43,779 nucleotides of DNA from Caulobacteraceae bacterium (GCA_019748095.1 JAIEQA010000044.1:1-43779); one strand, 5' to 3'. Numbered from the stretch's first letter, positions 8,637-17,489 are shown. Program-made: numbers and translations. The notes: generated by a model not told the origin, from the sequence alone.

Positions 8637-8894
8637 ATGGTCGATCTGAAAGTCGTCGTCGACGAATACACGCTCAACAAGATCAGAGCCAAAGCCCAAG
8701 CCCTGGGTGTCTCGCCGGACGCGTTCGCGAGTTTGGTTGTCCAACAAGCAATCGCGCAGTGGGACAGGCCAGCGGATGGCTTCCAGGAGCCCGAGGCCTC
8801 TGCCTATGACCCGGACGAACCCGTCTACGAACTCGAGGACGTGCTGACCGAGTTCAGCGCCGAGCTTGAGCGCAGGCTCGCGCTCAAGGCGTGA
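8637..8894 (+). CDS. Antitoxin of a ParD/ParE-type system
   Basis: An 85-residue protein encoded directly upstream of, and overlapping, a ParE-like toxin gene. The N-terminal half (VDLKVVVDEYTLNKIRAKAQALGVSPDAFASLVV) has a strand followed by two helices, consistent with a ribbon-helix-helix DNA-binding fold. The acidic C terminus (EPVYELEDVLTEFSAELERRL) would wrap the toxin. The start ATG at 8637 has a GGAG ribosome binding site 8 nt upstream. The 109-bp upstream gap contains two ACGAA heptamer-spaced direct repeats (8559-8563 and 8566-8570), a possible operator. Family assignment is from architecture and context. Confidence 0.75.
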   Translation: MVDLKVVVDEYTLNKIRAKAQALGVSPDAFASLVVQQAIAQWDRPADGFQEPEASAYDPDEPVYELEDVLTEFSAELERRLALKA

Positions 8895-9178
8895 GAGTCG
8901 TCTTCCGGAGAGCCGCGCGCAACGATCTCTGGAGACTGATTGACTGGCTGGAGCAGCAGTCTCCCGCAGCGGCCCGACGCGCCGATCTTGAGATCAGGGA
9001 CGGTCTGCGAAGCCTCTGCGAACACCCGCACAGCGGGAGGGCGGTCGACGTTCGCTGGCGTGAGAAACCGATCCGGTTCGGCGCTCATGGATTTGTCGTC
9101 CGCTACCTGATCGCGACAGACAGAATCGAGGTCGTCCGCGTCTTTCACTCAGCGCAGGATCGAACCGGGCGGGATTGA
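8891..9178 (+). CDS. ParE/RelE superfamily toxin
   Basis: A 95-residue toxin of the type II ParE/RelE fold. It opens with the typical basic strand-helix RVVFRRAARNDLWRLIDWLEQQSP, followed by RADLEIRDGLRSLCEHPHSGR and the C-terminal strands KPIRFGAHGFVVRYLI and IEVVRVFHSAQDR; the HPxxGR and VxRVxH elements are ParE hallmarks. ParE toxins poison DNA gyrase, which I infer for this one. It starts with GTG in the GTGA overlap with the antitoxin stop, so translation is coupled. Despite the shared name it is unrelated to the topoisomerase gene parE at 12,009. Confidence 0.85.
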   Translation: MRVVFRRAARNDLWRLIDWLEQQSPAAARRADLEIRDGLRSLCEHPHSGRAVDVRWREKPIRFGAHGFVVRYLIATDRIEVVRVFHSAQDRTGRD

Positions 9179-9304
9179 TCAGGCGACGATCAAGGCGAAC
9201 AGACCACCGGCCCTGCGCCAATCGGGCGGACACCTCCCACCCCGCGCTGGATTGTCCGACCTTTCCGGGTGAAGCTCCCGCACGATATCGCGCCGGAGCC
9301 CGCC

Positions 9305-10639
9305 ATGACGCCCCTGACCCGCCGAACCGCCCTGGTCCTGTCCACGGCGGCCGCCCTGTCTCCGGCCCTCCCCGTCCTCGCCGGGGCACCGCGGCCCGGC
9401 TTCGTCGCCCGGGAGGGCATGGCCCTGACGCTGGACGGGCGGCCGTACCGGTTCGCCGGGTTCAACGCCTGGTATCTGGCCTGGCTGGGGGCCGAGGCGG
9501 ACTTCGGTGATCGCGACCGGCTGGCGCGCGAGCTGGACCGGCTGCAGGCCGACGGGATCACCAATCTGCGTCTCGCCGCCTCGGCCGAACATTCACCGCT
9601 GAGGAACTCGGTCCGCCCCGCCTTCCGCGACGCCTCCGGCGACTGGAACGAGACCCTGCTGGTCGGCCTCGACCATGCCATGGCGGAGATCGGTCGGCGG
9701 GGAATGAAGGCGGTCCTGTACCTCACCAATTTCTGGGAGTGGTCGGGCGGGATGATGACCTATCTGTCCTGGGTCAATGGCGGACGCTATCTGGACATGA
9801 ACGATCCGGCCCATCCGTGGCCGGCCTTTCCCGACTTCATCGCCGACTTCTACCGCAGCCCGGAGGCGGTGGGCCTGTATCACGACTGGGTCCGGGCCAT
9901 GGTCTCGCGCGTCAACACCGTGACCGGGATCGCCTATGCCGACGACCCGGCCGTGATGGCGTGGCAACTGGCCAATGAGCCGAGGCCGGCGGGGGGCGAG
10001 GCCGCCGCGCTGGCGGTCCTGCCGGACTTCATGGCCTGGGTGAACGGCACCGCGCGGCTGATCAAGACGCTGGACCCCAACCACCTCGTTTCCACCGGGG
10101 CGGAGGGACTGAAGGGCGCGGTCGAACGGCCGGATCTGGTGCTGGACAGCCATCGTTCGCCCGACATCGACTATCTGACCGCCCACATCTGGCCGGGCAA
10201 CTGGAGCTGGCTGAGCCTCGACGACATGGCCGGCACCGACGCCGGGGCCCGCCGCCAGACGGCCGACTACATCGCCCGCCACATCGGCTTCGCCCGCACC
10301 CTGAACAAGCCGCTCGTGGTCGAGGAGTTCGGCTATCCGCGCGACGGCAACCGCTACGACCCGGCGACGCCGACCACCCTGCGCGACCGCTTCTATAGCG
10401 AGGTCCATGCGGCCGTGCTCGCCGACGCCCGGGCCGGCGGGCCGCTGGTCGGGTCCAACATCTGGGCGTGGAACGGCGAGGGCCGGGCCCGCCATCCGGA
10501 CTTCCGCGCCCGGACCGGCGAATACGCGTGGGTCGGGGATCCGCCGCACGAACCCCAGGGCTGGTACGGGGTCTTCGACAGCGACCGGTCAACCCGGGAC
10601 ATGATCCGCGCCCATGCCCGGGCCCTCGCCACCCTCTGA
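9305..10639 (+). CDS. Glycoside hydrolase family 5, mannanase-like
   Basis: A 444-residue exported (beta/alpha)8-barrel glycosidase. The N terminus MTPLTRRTALVLSTAAALSP looks like a twin-arginine (Tat) signal. The mature part opens with FNAWYLAWL. The general acid/base Glu lies in WQLANEPR (about residue 225) and the nucleophile Glu in VVEEFGYPRDG (about 341), as in GH5. TAHIWPGNWSW carries the active-site His/Trp region. The spacing is closest to GH5 beta-mannanases, but substrate is inferred. I chose ATG 9305 over GTG 9269 because the Tat motif then starts properly and CGGAG lies upstream. The polysaccharide polymerase gene follows after 45 bp. Confidence 0.85.
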   Translation: MTPLTRRTALVLSTAAALSPALPVLAGAPRPGFVAREGMALTLDGRPYRFAGFNAWYLAWLGAEADFGDRDRLARELDRLQADGITNLRLAASAEHSPLRNSVRPAFRDASGDWNETLLVGLDHAMAEIGRRGMKAVLYLTNFWEWSGGMMTYLSWVNGGRYLDMNDPAHPWPAFPDFIADFYRSPEAVGLYHDWVRAMVSRVNTVTGIAYADDPAVMAWQLANEPRPAGGEAAALAVLPDFMAWVNGTARLIKTLDPNHLVSTGAEGLKGAVERPDLVLDSHRSPDIDYLTAHIWPGNWSWLSLDDMAGTDAGARRQTADYIARHIGFARTLNKPLVVEEFGYPRDGNRYDPATPTTLRDRFYSEVHAAVLADARAGGPLVGSNIWAWNGEGRARHPDFRARTGEYAWVGDPPHEPQGWYGVFDSDRSTRDMIRAHARALATL

Positions 10640-10684
10640 TCGGCCCCACACCCTTCCTTAACGGGGTCTTGCCAACGTTCGGCT

Positions 10685-12043
10685 GTGCGCCCCGTCCCTG
10701 CCCTGACCGAGTCGGCCGATCCCGCACTGCCCCTGTGGGAGCAGGCGGCGGCGATGTTTGTGGTGGTCATGCTGACCCAGGCCCTGATCGGCCCGGTGTT
10801 TGCCCCCACGCAGGAGGAGACGCCGATCCTGCGACTGGTCTGGCTGCCGGTCTATGCCGTCATCGCCGGCCTGATCGCGCTGCGGCCCGGTGCCATGGTG
10901 CGGGCGTGGCCGGCGTGGCTGATCCTGGGTCTGCTGGTGCTGCACGCCTTCGCCTCCAAATGGTGGTCAATCGATCCGGCCGTGACCCAGAGGCGGGTGA
11001 TCGCCATGGCCCTGTCCAGCGCCTTCGCCATCTATCTGGGGACGGTCTTCACCGGCCGTCATCTGCCGCGGCTGCTGATGCTGTCGGGCCTGTTTATGGG
11101 ACTGGGCAGTCTGGTCATGATCGTCGTCAATCCGGCCATCGGCATCCATCAGGCCGAGAACGCCGGCCTGTGGCGCGGTCTTTGGTACGAGAAGAACCAG
11201 ATGGGGCTGGTGATGTCGGCCGGCGCTGTGGCCGCCGCCGCCTGCCTGGCCTCCGGCGATCCACGCCGCCGGTTGCCGGCCCTGACCCTGATCGTGACCA
11301 CCCTGCTGGTGCTGGCGACCCAGTCCAAGACCTCGCTTCTGTGTCTGATCGTGGGCGTGGGGTTGATCGGAGCCCTGTGGGCCATGCGGCGCGGCGGCGC
11401 GGCCTTCTCGGTCGTCGCCCTGTGGCTGGGCGTCGTCCTGACGGCGGTGATCGGTTTCGTCTTCATCACCGACCCGGCCACGGTCCTGATCGCCCTGGGC
11501 AAGGATCCGTCCCTGACCGGACGCACCGACATCTGGGCCGCCCTGATGCGCGAGGTGGCCGAACGGCCGTGGACCGGATTCGGCTACAGCGCCTTCTGGG
11601 GCCGGGACTCGGTGCCGGCCGCCTTCATCCGGGCCGAGACCCAGTGGCCGGTGCCATCGGCGCACAATGGCTGGATCGACCTGTTGATCCAGCTGGGCTG
11701 GCCGGGAGCCATCCTGACCGGCCTGACGGTCGCCCTGGCCACCTTCGTGACCCTGTTCCGCATTCCCGGGGCCGGCGGGCGCGAAGGATACTGGGGTATC
11801 GGCTATCTGGCCGTGTTCCTGCTGCTGAGCCTGTCAGAGAGCGTCCTGCTCAGCCACGCCAACCTGCCCTGGACCCTGCTTCTGGCCATCCTCGCCCGTG
11901 CCCTTGCAGCAGCCCCGGACCCCGTCCGTGTGCCGGTTGTCCCCGGCCTTGCCCGACCGCGACGAGGGGCCTACCAGACGGGTCCCCGAATCGCCGCACA
12001 CTCAGGCCATGCCCGCCTCCGCCAGTCCGTCCCTGTTCGATGA
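10685..12043 (+). CDS. O-antigen ligase/polymerase family (Wzy_C) membrane protein
   Basis: A 452-residue inner membrane protein with about ten to twelve transmembrane helices. It carries the Wzy_C/O-antigen ligase signature in its large periplasmic loop: GRTDIW (about residue 280) and later AHNGWIDLLIQLGWPG (about 324), which holds the conserved His. Members either polymerise repeat units or ligate polysaccharide to lipid A core, and sequence alone does not separate these. The start is GTG at 10685. Its 3' end overlaps topoisomerase gene parE by 35 bp in another frame. The preceding GH5 gene suggests a small exopolysaccharide set (inference). Confidence 0.85.
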   Translation: MRPVPALTESADPALPLWEQAAAMFVVVMLTQALIGPVFAPTQEETPILRLVWLPVYAVIAGLIALRPGAMVRAWPAWLILGLLVLHAFASKWWSIDPAVTQRRVIAMALSSAFAIYLGTVFTGRHLPRLLMLSGLFMGLGSLVMIVVNPAIGIHQAENAGLWRGLWYEKNQMGLVMSAGAVAAAACLASGDPRRRLPALTLIVTTLLVLATQSKTSLLCLIVGVGLIGALWAMRRGGAAFSVVALWLGVVLTAVIGFVFITDPATVLIALGKDPSLTGRTDIWAALMREVAERPWTGFGYSAFWGRDSVPAAFIRAETQWPVPSAHNGWIDLLIQLGWPGAILTGLTVALATFVTLFRIPGAGGREGYWGIGYLAVFLLLSLSESVLLSHANLPWTLLLAILARALAAAPDPVRVPVVPGLARPRRGAYQTGPRIAAHSGHARLRQSVPVR

Positions 12044-14078
12044 CATCCCCGAGGCTCCGAAGCCAGCGGCACCCGCCCCTGCGCCCGCAGCAACGGTAAG
12101 CCCGGCACAGGCTGCGGCCCCGGCTGCCCCGACCCCGCCGCCCGTCCCGGGCAGCTATTCCGCCTCGTCCATCGAGGTGCTGGAGGGGCTGGAGCCGGTC
12201 CGAAAACGCCCCGGCATGTATATCGGCGGCACCGACGAACGGGCCCTGCACCATCTGTTTGCCGAGGTGCTGGACAACGCCATGGACGAGGCCGTGGCCC
12301 GCCATGCGAAACTGATCACGGTCGATCTGGACGCCGACGGCTTCCTGTCGGTCCGGGACGACGGGCGTGGCATCCCGGTCGATCCCCACCCCAAACATCC
12401 CGGAAAGTCGGCGCTGGAGGTGGTCATGACCGTGCTCCACTCGGGCGGCAAATTCTCGGGCAAGGCCTATGAGACCTCGGGCGGCCTGCACGGCGTCGGC
12501 GTCTCGGTCGTCAATGCGCTCTCGGACCGGCTGGACGTCACGGTCTGGCGCGACGGCTTCGAGTGGAAACAGTCGTTCAGCCGGGGCCTGCCGCTGGGGT
12601 CCATCGATCAGGTCCAGCCCTCGAAGAAGCGCGGCACGCTGATCCGCTTTCATCCCGATGCCGAGATCTTCGGCGTCGGCGCGGCCTTCAAACCGGCGCG
12701 GCTGTTCCGCATGGCCCGGTCCAAGGCCTATCTGTTCCGGGGCGTCGAGATCAAATGGACCTGCGCCCCGGACCGCATCACCGATGCGACGCCGGAAGCC
12801 GCCACCTTCCACTTCCCCAACGGTCTGGCCGACGCCCTGGCCGAGCGCATCGGCGAGCTGGAGACGGTCACCCCGACCTTCTCGGGCCGGGTTGAACGCA
12901 AGGGCGAGGCCGGGGCGGTCGAATGGGCCGTGGTCTGGTCGCCGATCGGCTTTGGCGAGGCCGACGGCTTCGTCCAGTCCTACTGCAACACCGTCTCCAC
13001 CCCCGACGGCGGCACGCATGAGGCCGGCTTCCGCGCCGCCCTCGTCAAGGGGCTGAAGGCCTATGGCGACCTGACCCACGAGAAGCGCGCGGTCCAGATC
13101 ACGGCCGAGGACGTCATCGCCAACGCCGGGGCGATGATCAGCGTCTTCGTCCGCAATCCCGAATTCCAGGGCCAGACCAAGGACCGGCTGTCGTCGCCCG
13201 ACGCCCAGCGGCTGGTCGAGGCCCTGCTGCGCGACCCGCTGGACCACTGGCTGACCGAGAACCCCAAACAGGCCAATGTCCTGCTGGGCTTCATCATCGA
13301 GCGCGCCGAGGACCGGCTGCGGCGGCGCAAGGACAAGGAGGTCCAGCGCGCCCAGGCCACCCGCAAGCTGCGCCTGCCGGGCAAGCTGTCGGACTGCAGC
13401 CGCCAGTCCGCCAACGGGACCGAACTGTTCATCGTCGAGGGCGATTCGGCCGGCGGCTCGGCCAAACAGGCGCGCGACCGCACCACCCAGGCCATCCTGC
13501 CCCTGCGCGGCAAGATCCTGAACGTCGCCAATGCCACGGCCGACAAGCTGCGGGCCAATATCGAGCTGAGCGACCTGACGCTGGCGCTGGGTGTCACGAC
13601 CGGGCCGCGCTTCGACATCGAACAGCTGCGCTACGAGCGCATCGTGATCATGACCGACGCCGACGTCGACGGGGCGCACATCGCAGCGCTGCTGATCACC
13701 TTCTTCTACCGTTCCATGCCCGAGGTGATCCGTCAGGGCCGGCTGTTCATGGCCCTGCCCCCGCTCTATCGCCTCTCCGCTGGCCCCCTGTCCGAATACG
13801 CCCGCGACGAGGCCCACCGCGAGGAGCTGATGGCCACGGTGTTCAAGGGCAAAAAGGTGGAGCTGGGCCGGTTCAAGGGCCTGGGCGAAATGATGGCCTC
13901 CCAGCTGAAGGAGACCACCATGGATCCGAAGAAGCGCACCCTCGCCCGCGTCACCCTGCCCGAGAGCGAGGACGAGATCGAGGATCTGGTCGAGCGCCTG
14001 ATGGGCAAGAAGGCCGACGCCCGCTTCCGCTTCATCCAGGACAATGCCCAGTTCGCGGTGGCCGATCTGGACGTGTGA
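12009..14078 (+). CDS. parE: DNA topoisomerase IV subunit B
   Basis: A 689-residue GHKL ATPase subunit of topoisomerase IV, which decatenates daughter chromosomes with ParC. An Ala/Pro-rich N-terminal extension (residues 1-48) precedes the ATPase domain: GLEPVRKRPGMYIG, EVLDNAMDEAV (about 86-96, Mg-binding Asn), DDGRGIP (about 117) and GGLHGVG. The TOPRIM domain shows EGDSAGGSAKQARD (about 477) and the metal site DADVDGAH (about 549). The C-terminal IQDNAQF is typical. ParE rather than GyrB is indicated by the short length and lack of the GyrB insertion. ATG 12009 fits; an in-frame ATG at 11898 would put 37 non-conserved residues inside the upstream gene. Confidence 0.96.
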   Translation: MPASASPSLFDDIPEAPKPAAPAPAPAATVSPAQAAAPAAPTPPPVPGSYSASSIEVLEGLEPVRKRPGMYIGGTDERALHHLFAEVLDNAMDEAVARHAKLITVDLDADGFLSVRDDGRGIPVDPHPKHPGKSALEVVMTVLHSGGKFSGKAYETSGGLHGVGVSVVNALSDRLDVTVWRDGFEWKQSFSRGLPLGSIDQVQPSKKRGTLIRFHPDAEIFGVGAAFKPARLFRMARSKAYLFRGVEIKWTCAPDRITDATPEAATFHFPNGLADALAERIGELETVTPTFSGRVERKGEAGAVEWAVVWSPIGFGEADGFVQSYCNTVSTPDGGTHEAGFRAALVKGLKAYGDLTHEKRAVQITAEDVIANAGAMISVFVRNPEFQGQTKDRLSSPDAQRLVEALLRDPLDHWLTENPKQANVLLGFIIERAEDRLRRRKDKEVQRAQATRKLRLPGKLSDCSRQSANGTELFIVEGDSAGGSAKQARDRTTQAILPLRGKILNVANATADKLRANIELSDLTLALGVTTGPRFDIEQLRYERIVIMTDADVDGAHIAALLITFFYRSMPEVIRQGRLFMALPPLYRLSAGPLSEYARDEAHREELMATVFKGKKVELGRFKGLGEMMASQLKETTMDPKKRTLARVTLPESEDEIEDLVERLMGKKADARFRFIQDNAQFAVADLDV

Positions 14079-14110
14079 TCACCCCTTTCCCGTCGGGACC
14101 GGGTGCTGAA

Positions 14111-14482
14111 CTACCGGCCCTGCTGCAAGACGTTCTGGACGCGGCGGCCGAGAGGGTCCCGGGAGGTCCAGCTTTCGCCGAGGCTGGCCTCAATCAGGGG
14201 CGAACAGAAGCGCGAGATCATCATGACCGACGGCCGGATGCCGTTCAGGCACACGCGCTCACCCTCCACGCGCCAGCGTGCAGCAAGCCGGCGGCCGTCG
14301 GAAAACTCGGCGGCATAGGAGCCGTCACGATTGAACCAGTGCTTGACCCAGCCCCCGTCGGGATAGCGGGACACGACCGTGTTCTCGAACACGTCGGCTG
14401 TCTGAGCCGACGCCGCCGGGGCAAGCCCCACAACCGCGGCAACAGCGACGACTCCCATGGCGGCAGCGATGGCCTGTCTCAT
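14111..14482 (-). CDS. Small secreted hypothetical protein
   Basis: A 123-residue protein with a clear signal peptide (residues 1-26, AAAMGVVAVAAVVGLAPAASA cut after ASA). The mature domain has a beta-rich core, NTVVSRYPDGGWVKHWFNRDGSYAAEFSDGRRLAARWRVEGERVCLNGI, resembling small periplasmic lipocalin-like domains that test a nutrient or stress compound. That likeness is only structural, and I do not assign a family. Two cysteines (in VCLNG and FCSPL) could pair. It is transcribed alone, divergent from the DEAD-box helicase gene and convergent with topoisomerase parE. Confidence 0.75.
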   Translation of the reverse strand: MRQAIAAAMGVVAVAAVVGLAPAASAQTADVFENTVVSRYPDGGWVKHWFNRDGSYAAEFSDGRRLAARWRVEGERVCLNGIRPSVMMISRFCSPLIEASLGESWTSRDPLGRRVQNVLQQGR

Positions 14483-14569
14483 TCCCGAACCTTTGCCGGT
14501 GCCTCTTCCCTGACAACACTATTAACGTTCGTTCACGAATTGCCAAGCGATCCGCGTTCGAGGGAATAC

Positions 14570-14598
14570 TTGACTCACCCGTGTGGACTTCTGTAGAC
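14570..14598 (+). promoter_or_regulatory. Possible promoter for the DEAD-box helicase gene
   Basis: TTGACT at 14570-14575 is followed 17 nt later by GTAGAC (or at 16 nt by TGTAGA) in the 266-bp gap between divergent genes. The -35 element is good and the -10 poor. A GANTC methylation site (GACTC, 14572-14576) overlaps the -35. It would leave a leader of about 145 nt. Confidence 0.3.
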
Positions 14599-14748
14599 AG
14601 ACCGCGTTCGGGACAGGACTGGCGAATCGCGCCGCCCACTCGCCCAGAGACAGGGCGGTTCCGCACTTTCCCCGTCGCACCGACCATCGGCGCGACCTCA
14701 GTCCCCCCGTCGGAGCGCTGGCGCCCCGACCACTGTCCCAAAGGACAC

Positions 14749-16311
14749 ATGACCGAATTCTCCCAGCTGGGCCTCTCGCCCACGACCCTTCAGGCGGTCG
14801 CCGATACCGGTTACACGACCGCCACCCCGATCCAGGCCCAGGCCATTCCTGTGGCGCTCGCAGGACGCGACGTCCTCGGCATTGCCCAGACCGGCACCGG
14901 CAAGACCGCCGCCTTCACCCTGCCCCTCGTCGAACTGCTGTCCAAGGGCCGGGCCCGGGCCCGGATGCCACGCGCCCTCGTCCTGGCCCCGACCCGCGAA
15001 CTGGCCGACCAGGTCGCCATGAGTTTCGAGAAATACGCCAAGGGCACCAAGCTGAGCTGGGTGCTGCTGATCGGCGGCGTTTCCATGGGCGAACAGGTGG
15101 CGGCGCTGAACAAGGGCGTTGATGTTCTGATCGCCACGCCCGGGCGCCTGCTGGACCTGTTCGAGCGCGGCAAGATGATGCTGAACGGCGTCGAGCTGAT
15201 GGTGGTCGACGAGGCCGACCGGATGCTGGACATGGGCTTCATCCCCGACATCGAACGCATCTTCAAACTGACCCCGCCCAAGCGCCAGACCCTGTTCTTT
15301 TCGGCCACCATGCCGCCTGAGATCACCCGCCTGACGACCCAGTTCCTGAAGGACCCGACCCGGATCGAGGCCTCGCGCCCGGCCATGACGGCCGAGACCA
15401 TCACCCAGTATCTGGTCCGGATCCCGTCGACGGATCCGAAGGCCAAGCGCGCCGCCCTGCGCGAGCTGATCGGCCGCGCCGATGTGCGTAACGGCATCGT
15501 CTTCTGTAACCGCAAGTCCGAGGTCGACGTCGTTGCCAAGTCGCTGAAGCAGCACGGCTTCGACGCCGCGCCGATCCACGGCGACCTCGACCAGTCGCTG
15601 CGGACCAAGACCCTGGCCGCCTTCCGGTCGGGCGAGCTCAAACTGCTGGTGGCGTCCGATGTCGCCGCCCGCGGCCTCGACATTCCCGACGTCAGCCATG
15701 TCTTCAACTATGACGTCTCGCACCACGCCGACGACTATGTGCACCGGATCGGGCGCACGGGCCGCGCCGGCAAGCTGGGCCAGACCTTCATGATCGTGAC
15801 CCCCGGCGACGACAAGTCGCTGGATAAGGTGCTGAAGCTGATCAAGATGGCCCCGGAAGAACTGGTGCTGGACATCGACTGGTCGAACCTGGGCGGCAGC
15901 GCGCCGCGACGCGCCGAAAACCGTCCGGAGCCGAGGGCTGCCCACGGGCGCGCCCGGACCGAAAAGCCGGCGGTGGCTGCAGTCGAGGCCGCACCCGTTG
16001 TCGCGCCTGCAGAACCGGTGGCAGGGCGCGGAACCGCGTCCGAAGACGCGACACCGGCCCGCCGCACCCGCAGCCGCCGCAGCGCGCGCCCGGAAGCCAC
16101 CGCGGTTCAGGCCGTGGAGGCCCCCGCCGCCGTGGCCACACCCGAGCCCGCCTCCGCACCGATCCCGCGGGCCACTGAACCCCGCCTGCGTCAGGCGGAC
16201 CGTCGCCCCGGTGGACGCACCGAGCGGGACGACGCCCCGGCCCGTGAAGGTGCGGGCTTCGGCGGCGATGTGCCAGCCTTCCTGCGCCGCGCGGTTCCCC
16301 TCAAGAGCTGA
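14749..16311 (+). CDS. DEAD-box ATP-dependent RNA helicase (RhlE-like)
   Basis: A 520-residue DEAD-box RNA helicase that remodels ribosomes and mRNA. Motifs in order: Q motif GYTTATPIQAQAIP, Walker A AQTGTGKT (46-53), PTREL, TPGRLLD, DEAD (154-157), SAT (about 185), RGLDIPDVSHVFNYD and HRIGRTGR (about 330). Residues 380-520 form a low-complexity Ala/Pro/Arg/Glu tail (with RTRSRRSARPE) likely to bind RNA. ATG 14749 follows an AAAGGA site and puts the Q motif near the N terminus; the in-frame upstream start at 14581 is less likely. RhlE-type is the best subclass, but RhlB cannot be fully ruled out. Confidence 0.93.
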   Translation: MTEFSQLGLSPTTLQAVADTGYTTATPIQAQAIPVALAGRDVLGIAQTGTGKTAAFTLPLVELLSKGRARARMPRALVLAPTRELADQVAMSFEKYAKGTKLSWVLLIGGVSMGEQVAALNKGVDVLIATPGRLLDLFERGKMMLNGVELMVVDEADRMLDMGFIPDIERIFKLTPPKRQTLFFSATMPPEITRLTTQFLKDPTRIEASRPAMTAETITQYLVRIPSTDPKAKRAALRELIGRADVRNGIVFCNRKSEVDVVAKSLKQHGFDAAPIHGDLDQSLRTKTLAAFRSGELKLLVASDVAARGLDIPDVSHVFNYDVSHHADDYVHRIGRTGRAGKLGQTFMIVTPGDDKSLDKVLKLIKMAPEELVLDIDWSNLGGSAPRRAENRPEPRAAHGRARTEKPAVAAVEAAPVVAPAEPVAGRGTASEDATPARRTRSRRSARPEATAVQAVEAPAAVATPEPASAPIPRATEPRLRQADRRPGGRTERDDAPAREGAGFGGDVPAFLRRAVPLKS

Positions 16312-16347
16312 GTCCGGAGATCGTCCAACGCCAGACTGCGGCCCCGC

Positions 16348-16362
16348 TTAACCCGACGTTAC
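16348..16362 (+). promoter_or_regulatory. CtrA-like binding site upstream of the GGDEF gene
   Basis: TTAA at 16348, a 7-nt spacer and TTAC at 16359 match the Caulobacter CtrA consensus TTAA-N7-TTAA with one mismatch. The site lies 64 bp ahead of the GGDEF gene start at 16426. Function is inferred from the motif and position. Confidence 0.4.
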
Positions 16363-16425
16363 GGATCGTCGTCTAGGGTCTTTCGCAGTCAACGTCTTCG
16401 CAAGAATGCACGGCGGGAATTCAGT

Positions 16426-17480
16426 ATGTCCACTCAGGTCCAGACCACGCTTCGCAGCCCGGAAGCCTTCAGCCTGGCGCGTCGTGCGGTTGAGGAAATG
16501 GAGCGGGCGGGGGTGTGGCCCACGCCCTGAATTTCGAACTTTGGGTGCATTATCTGGGCGATCCGGAGAGCGCTCTGGGCCGCGAAATGGTGCGACTGCT
16601 CGGGGCGGGCGACGTCTTTACCGAGGGCACCTCGGAGATGCTGGCCGCCGAGTATCTGCCGCGTGGCCGTCTGTCCGAAGAAATCCGCGACGCCGGGGCC
16701 GTTCTGGACCGCGAACTGTCGACCGTTTCCGAGGCTATCGCCAAGGCCCAGAAATCCCAGGCCGCCTATGGCCAGACCCTCGCCGGAGCCTCGGCCCATC
16801 TTGAGGGTGAAAGCGCGCCCTCAGCCCTGATCGGCGTCGTCGCCGAGCTGACCCAGGCCACCACCTTCGTGCAGAAGGAGAACGCGACCCTCGAGAAACG
16901 CCTCAAGACCTCGACCAAGGAAGTCGCCCGGCTGCGCGAGCACCTCGAGCAGGTCCGTCGTGACGCGATGACGGACGCCCTGACCAACCTGGCCAACCGC
17001 AAGGCGTTCGACGAGGAACTGCTGCGCGCCTGTGATGAGGCGGACAAGAAGCGCCAGCCCATGACGCTGGCGGTCCTCGACATCGATCATTTCAAGCGAT
17101 TCAACGACACCTGGGGCCACCAGACCGGCGATCAGGTGCTGCGCTACGTCGCCAGCGTCATTGGCCGGGTGTCCAAGGCCCCCCGTGTCGCCGCCCGCTA
17201 TGGCGGCGAGGAATTCGCCATCATCTTCCCGGGCGAGGTCGCACCGCTGGTCGAGGCCGCGCTGAACAGCATCCGCGAGGAGGTCGGCACCCGGGCCCTG
17301 CGGCGTCGCTCAACCAATGACGAACTGGGAGCCGTCACCATCTCCGCCGGCCTGGCCCAGCGCCGGCCTGGCGAGAGCGGCTCCTCCCTGCTCGATCGTG
17401 CGGATGAAGCCCTCTATGCGTCCAAACGTACTGGCCGCAACAAGGTCACCAACGGCGAACGGCTCGAAACCGCCGCCTGA
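16426..17480 (+). CDS. Diguanylate cyclase (GGDEF) with an apparent frameshift
   Basis: The gene encodes a cytosolic GGDEF protein that would make cyclic di-GMP from two GTP. From ATG 16426 the frame reads MSTQVQTTLRSPEAFSLARRAVEEMERAGVWPTP and then hits TGA at 16528-16530. The conserved continuation LNFELWVHYLGDPES lies in another frame, open from GTG 16515 to 17480 (321 residues). One extra C in the CCC run at 16525-16527 would restore WPTPLNFELW. The rest holds a coiled coil (about residues 60-145 of the long frame), the diguanylate cyclase domain with DIDHFKRFND and the active-site RYGGEEF. The inhibitory I-site (RxxD) is replaced by KAPR. It may be a sequencing error, a true lesion, or translation from GTG 16515. 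Confidence 0.8.
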
Positions 17481-17489
17481 TCGCCGGCA

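Noticed and set aside
6164..8692. 842-codon minus-strand frame opposite uvrD
   Set aside because: It is a shadow frame of the helicase, with no family-like motif.
11850..13817. 655-codon minus-strand frame opposite topoisomerase parE
   Set aside because: It is an antisense shadow of the conserved parE gene.
16509..16515. Programmed -1 frameshift at the GGGGG run of the GGDEF gene
   Set aside because: The heptamer G-GGG-GTG allows poor re-pairing in the A site and there is no clear stimulatory structure; a one-base loss at the CCC run explains the protein better.
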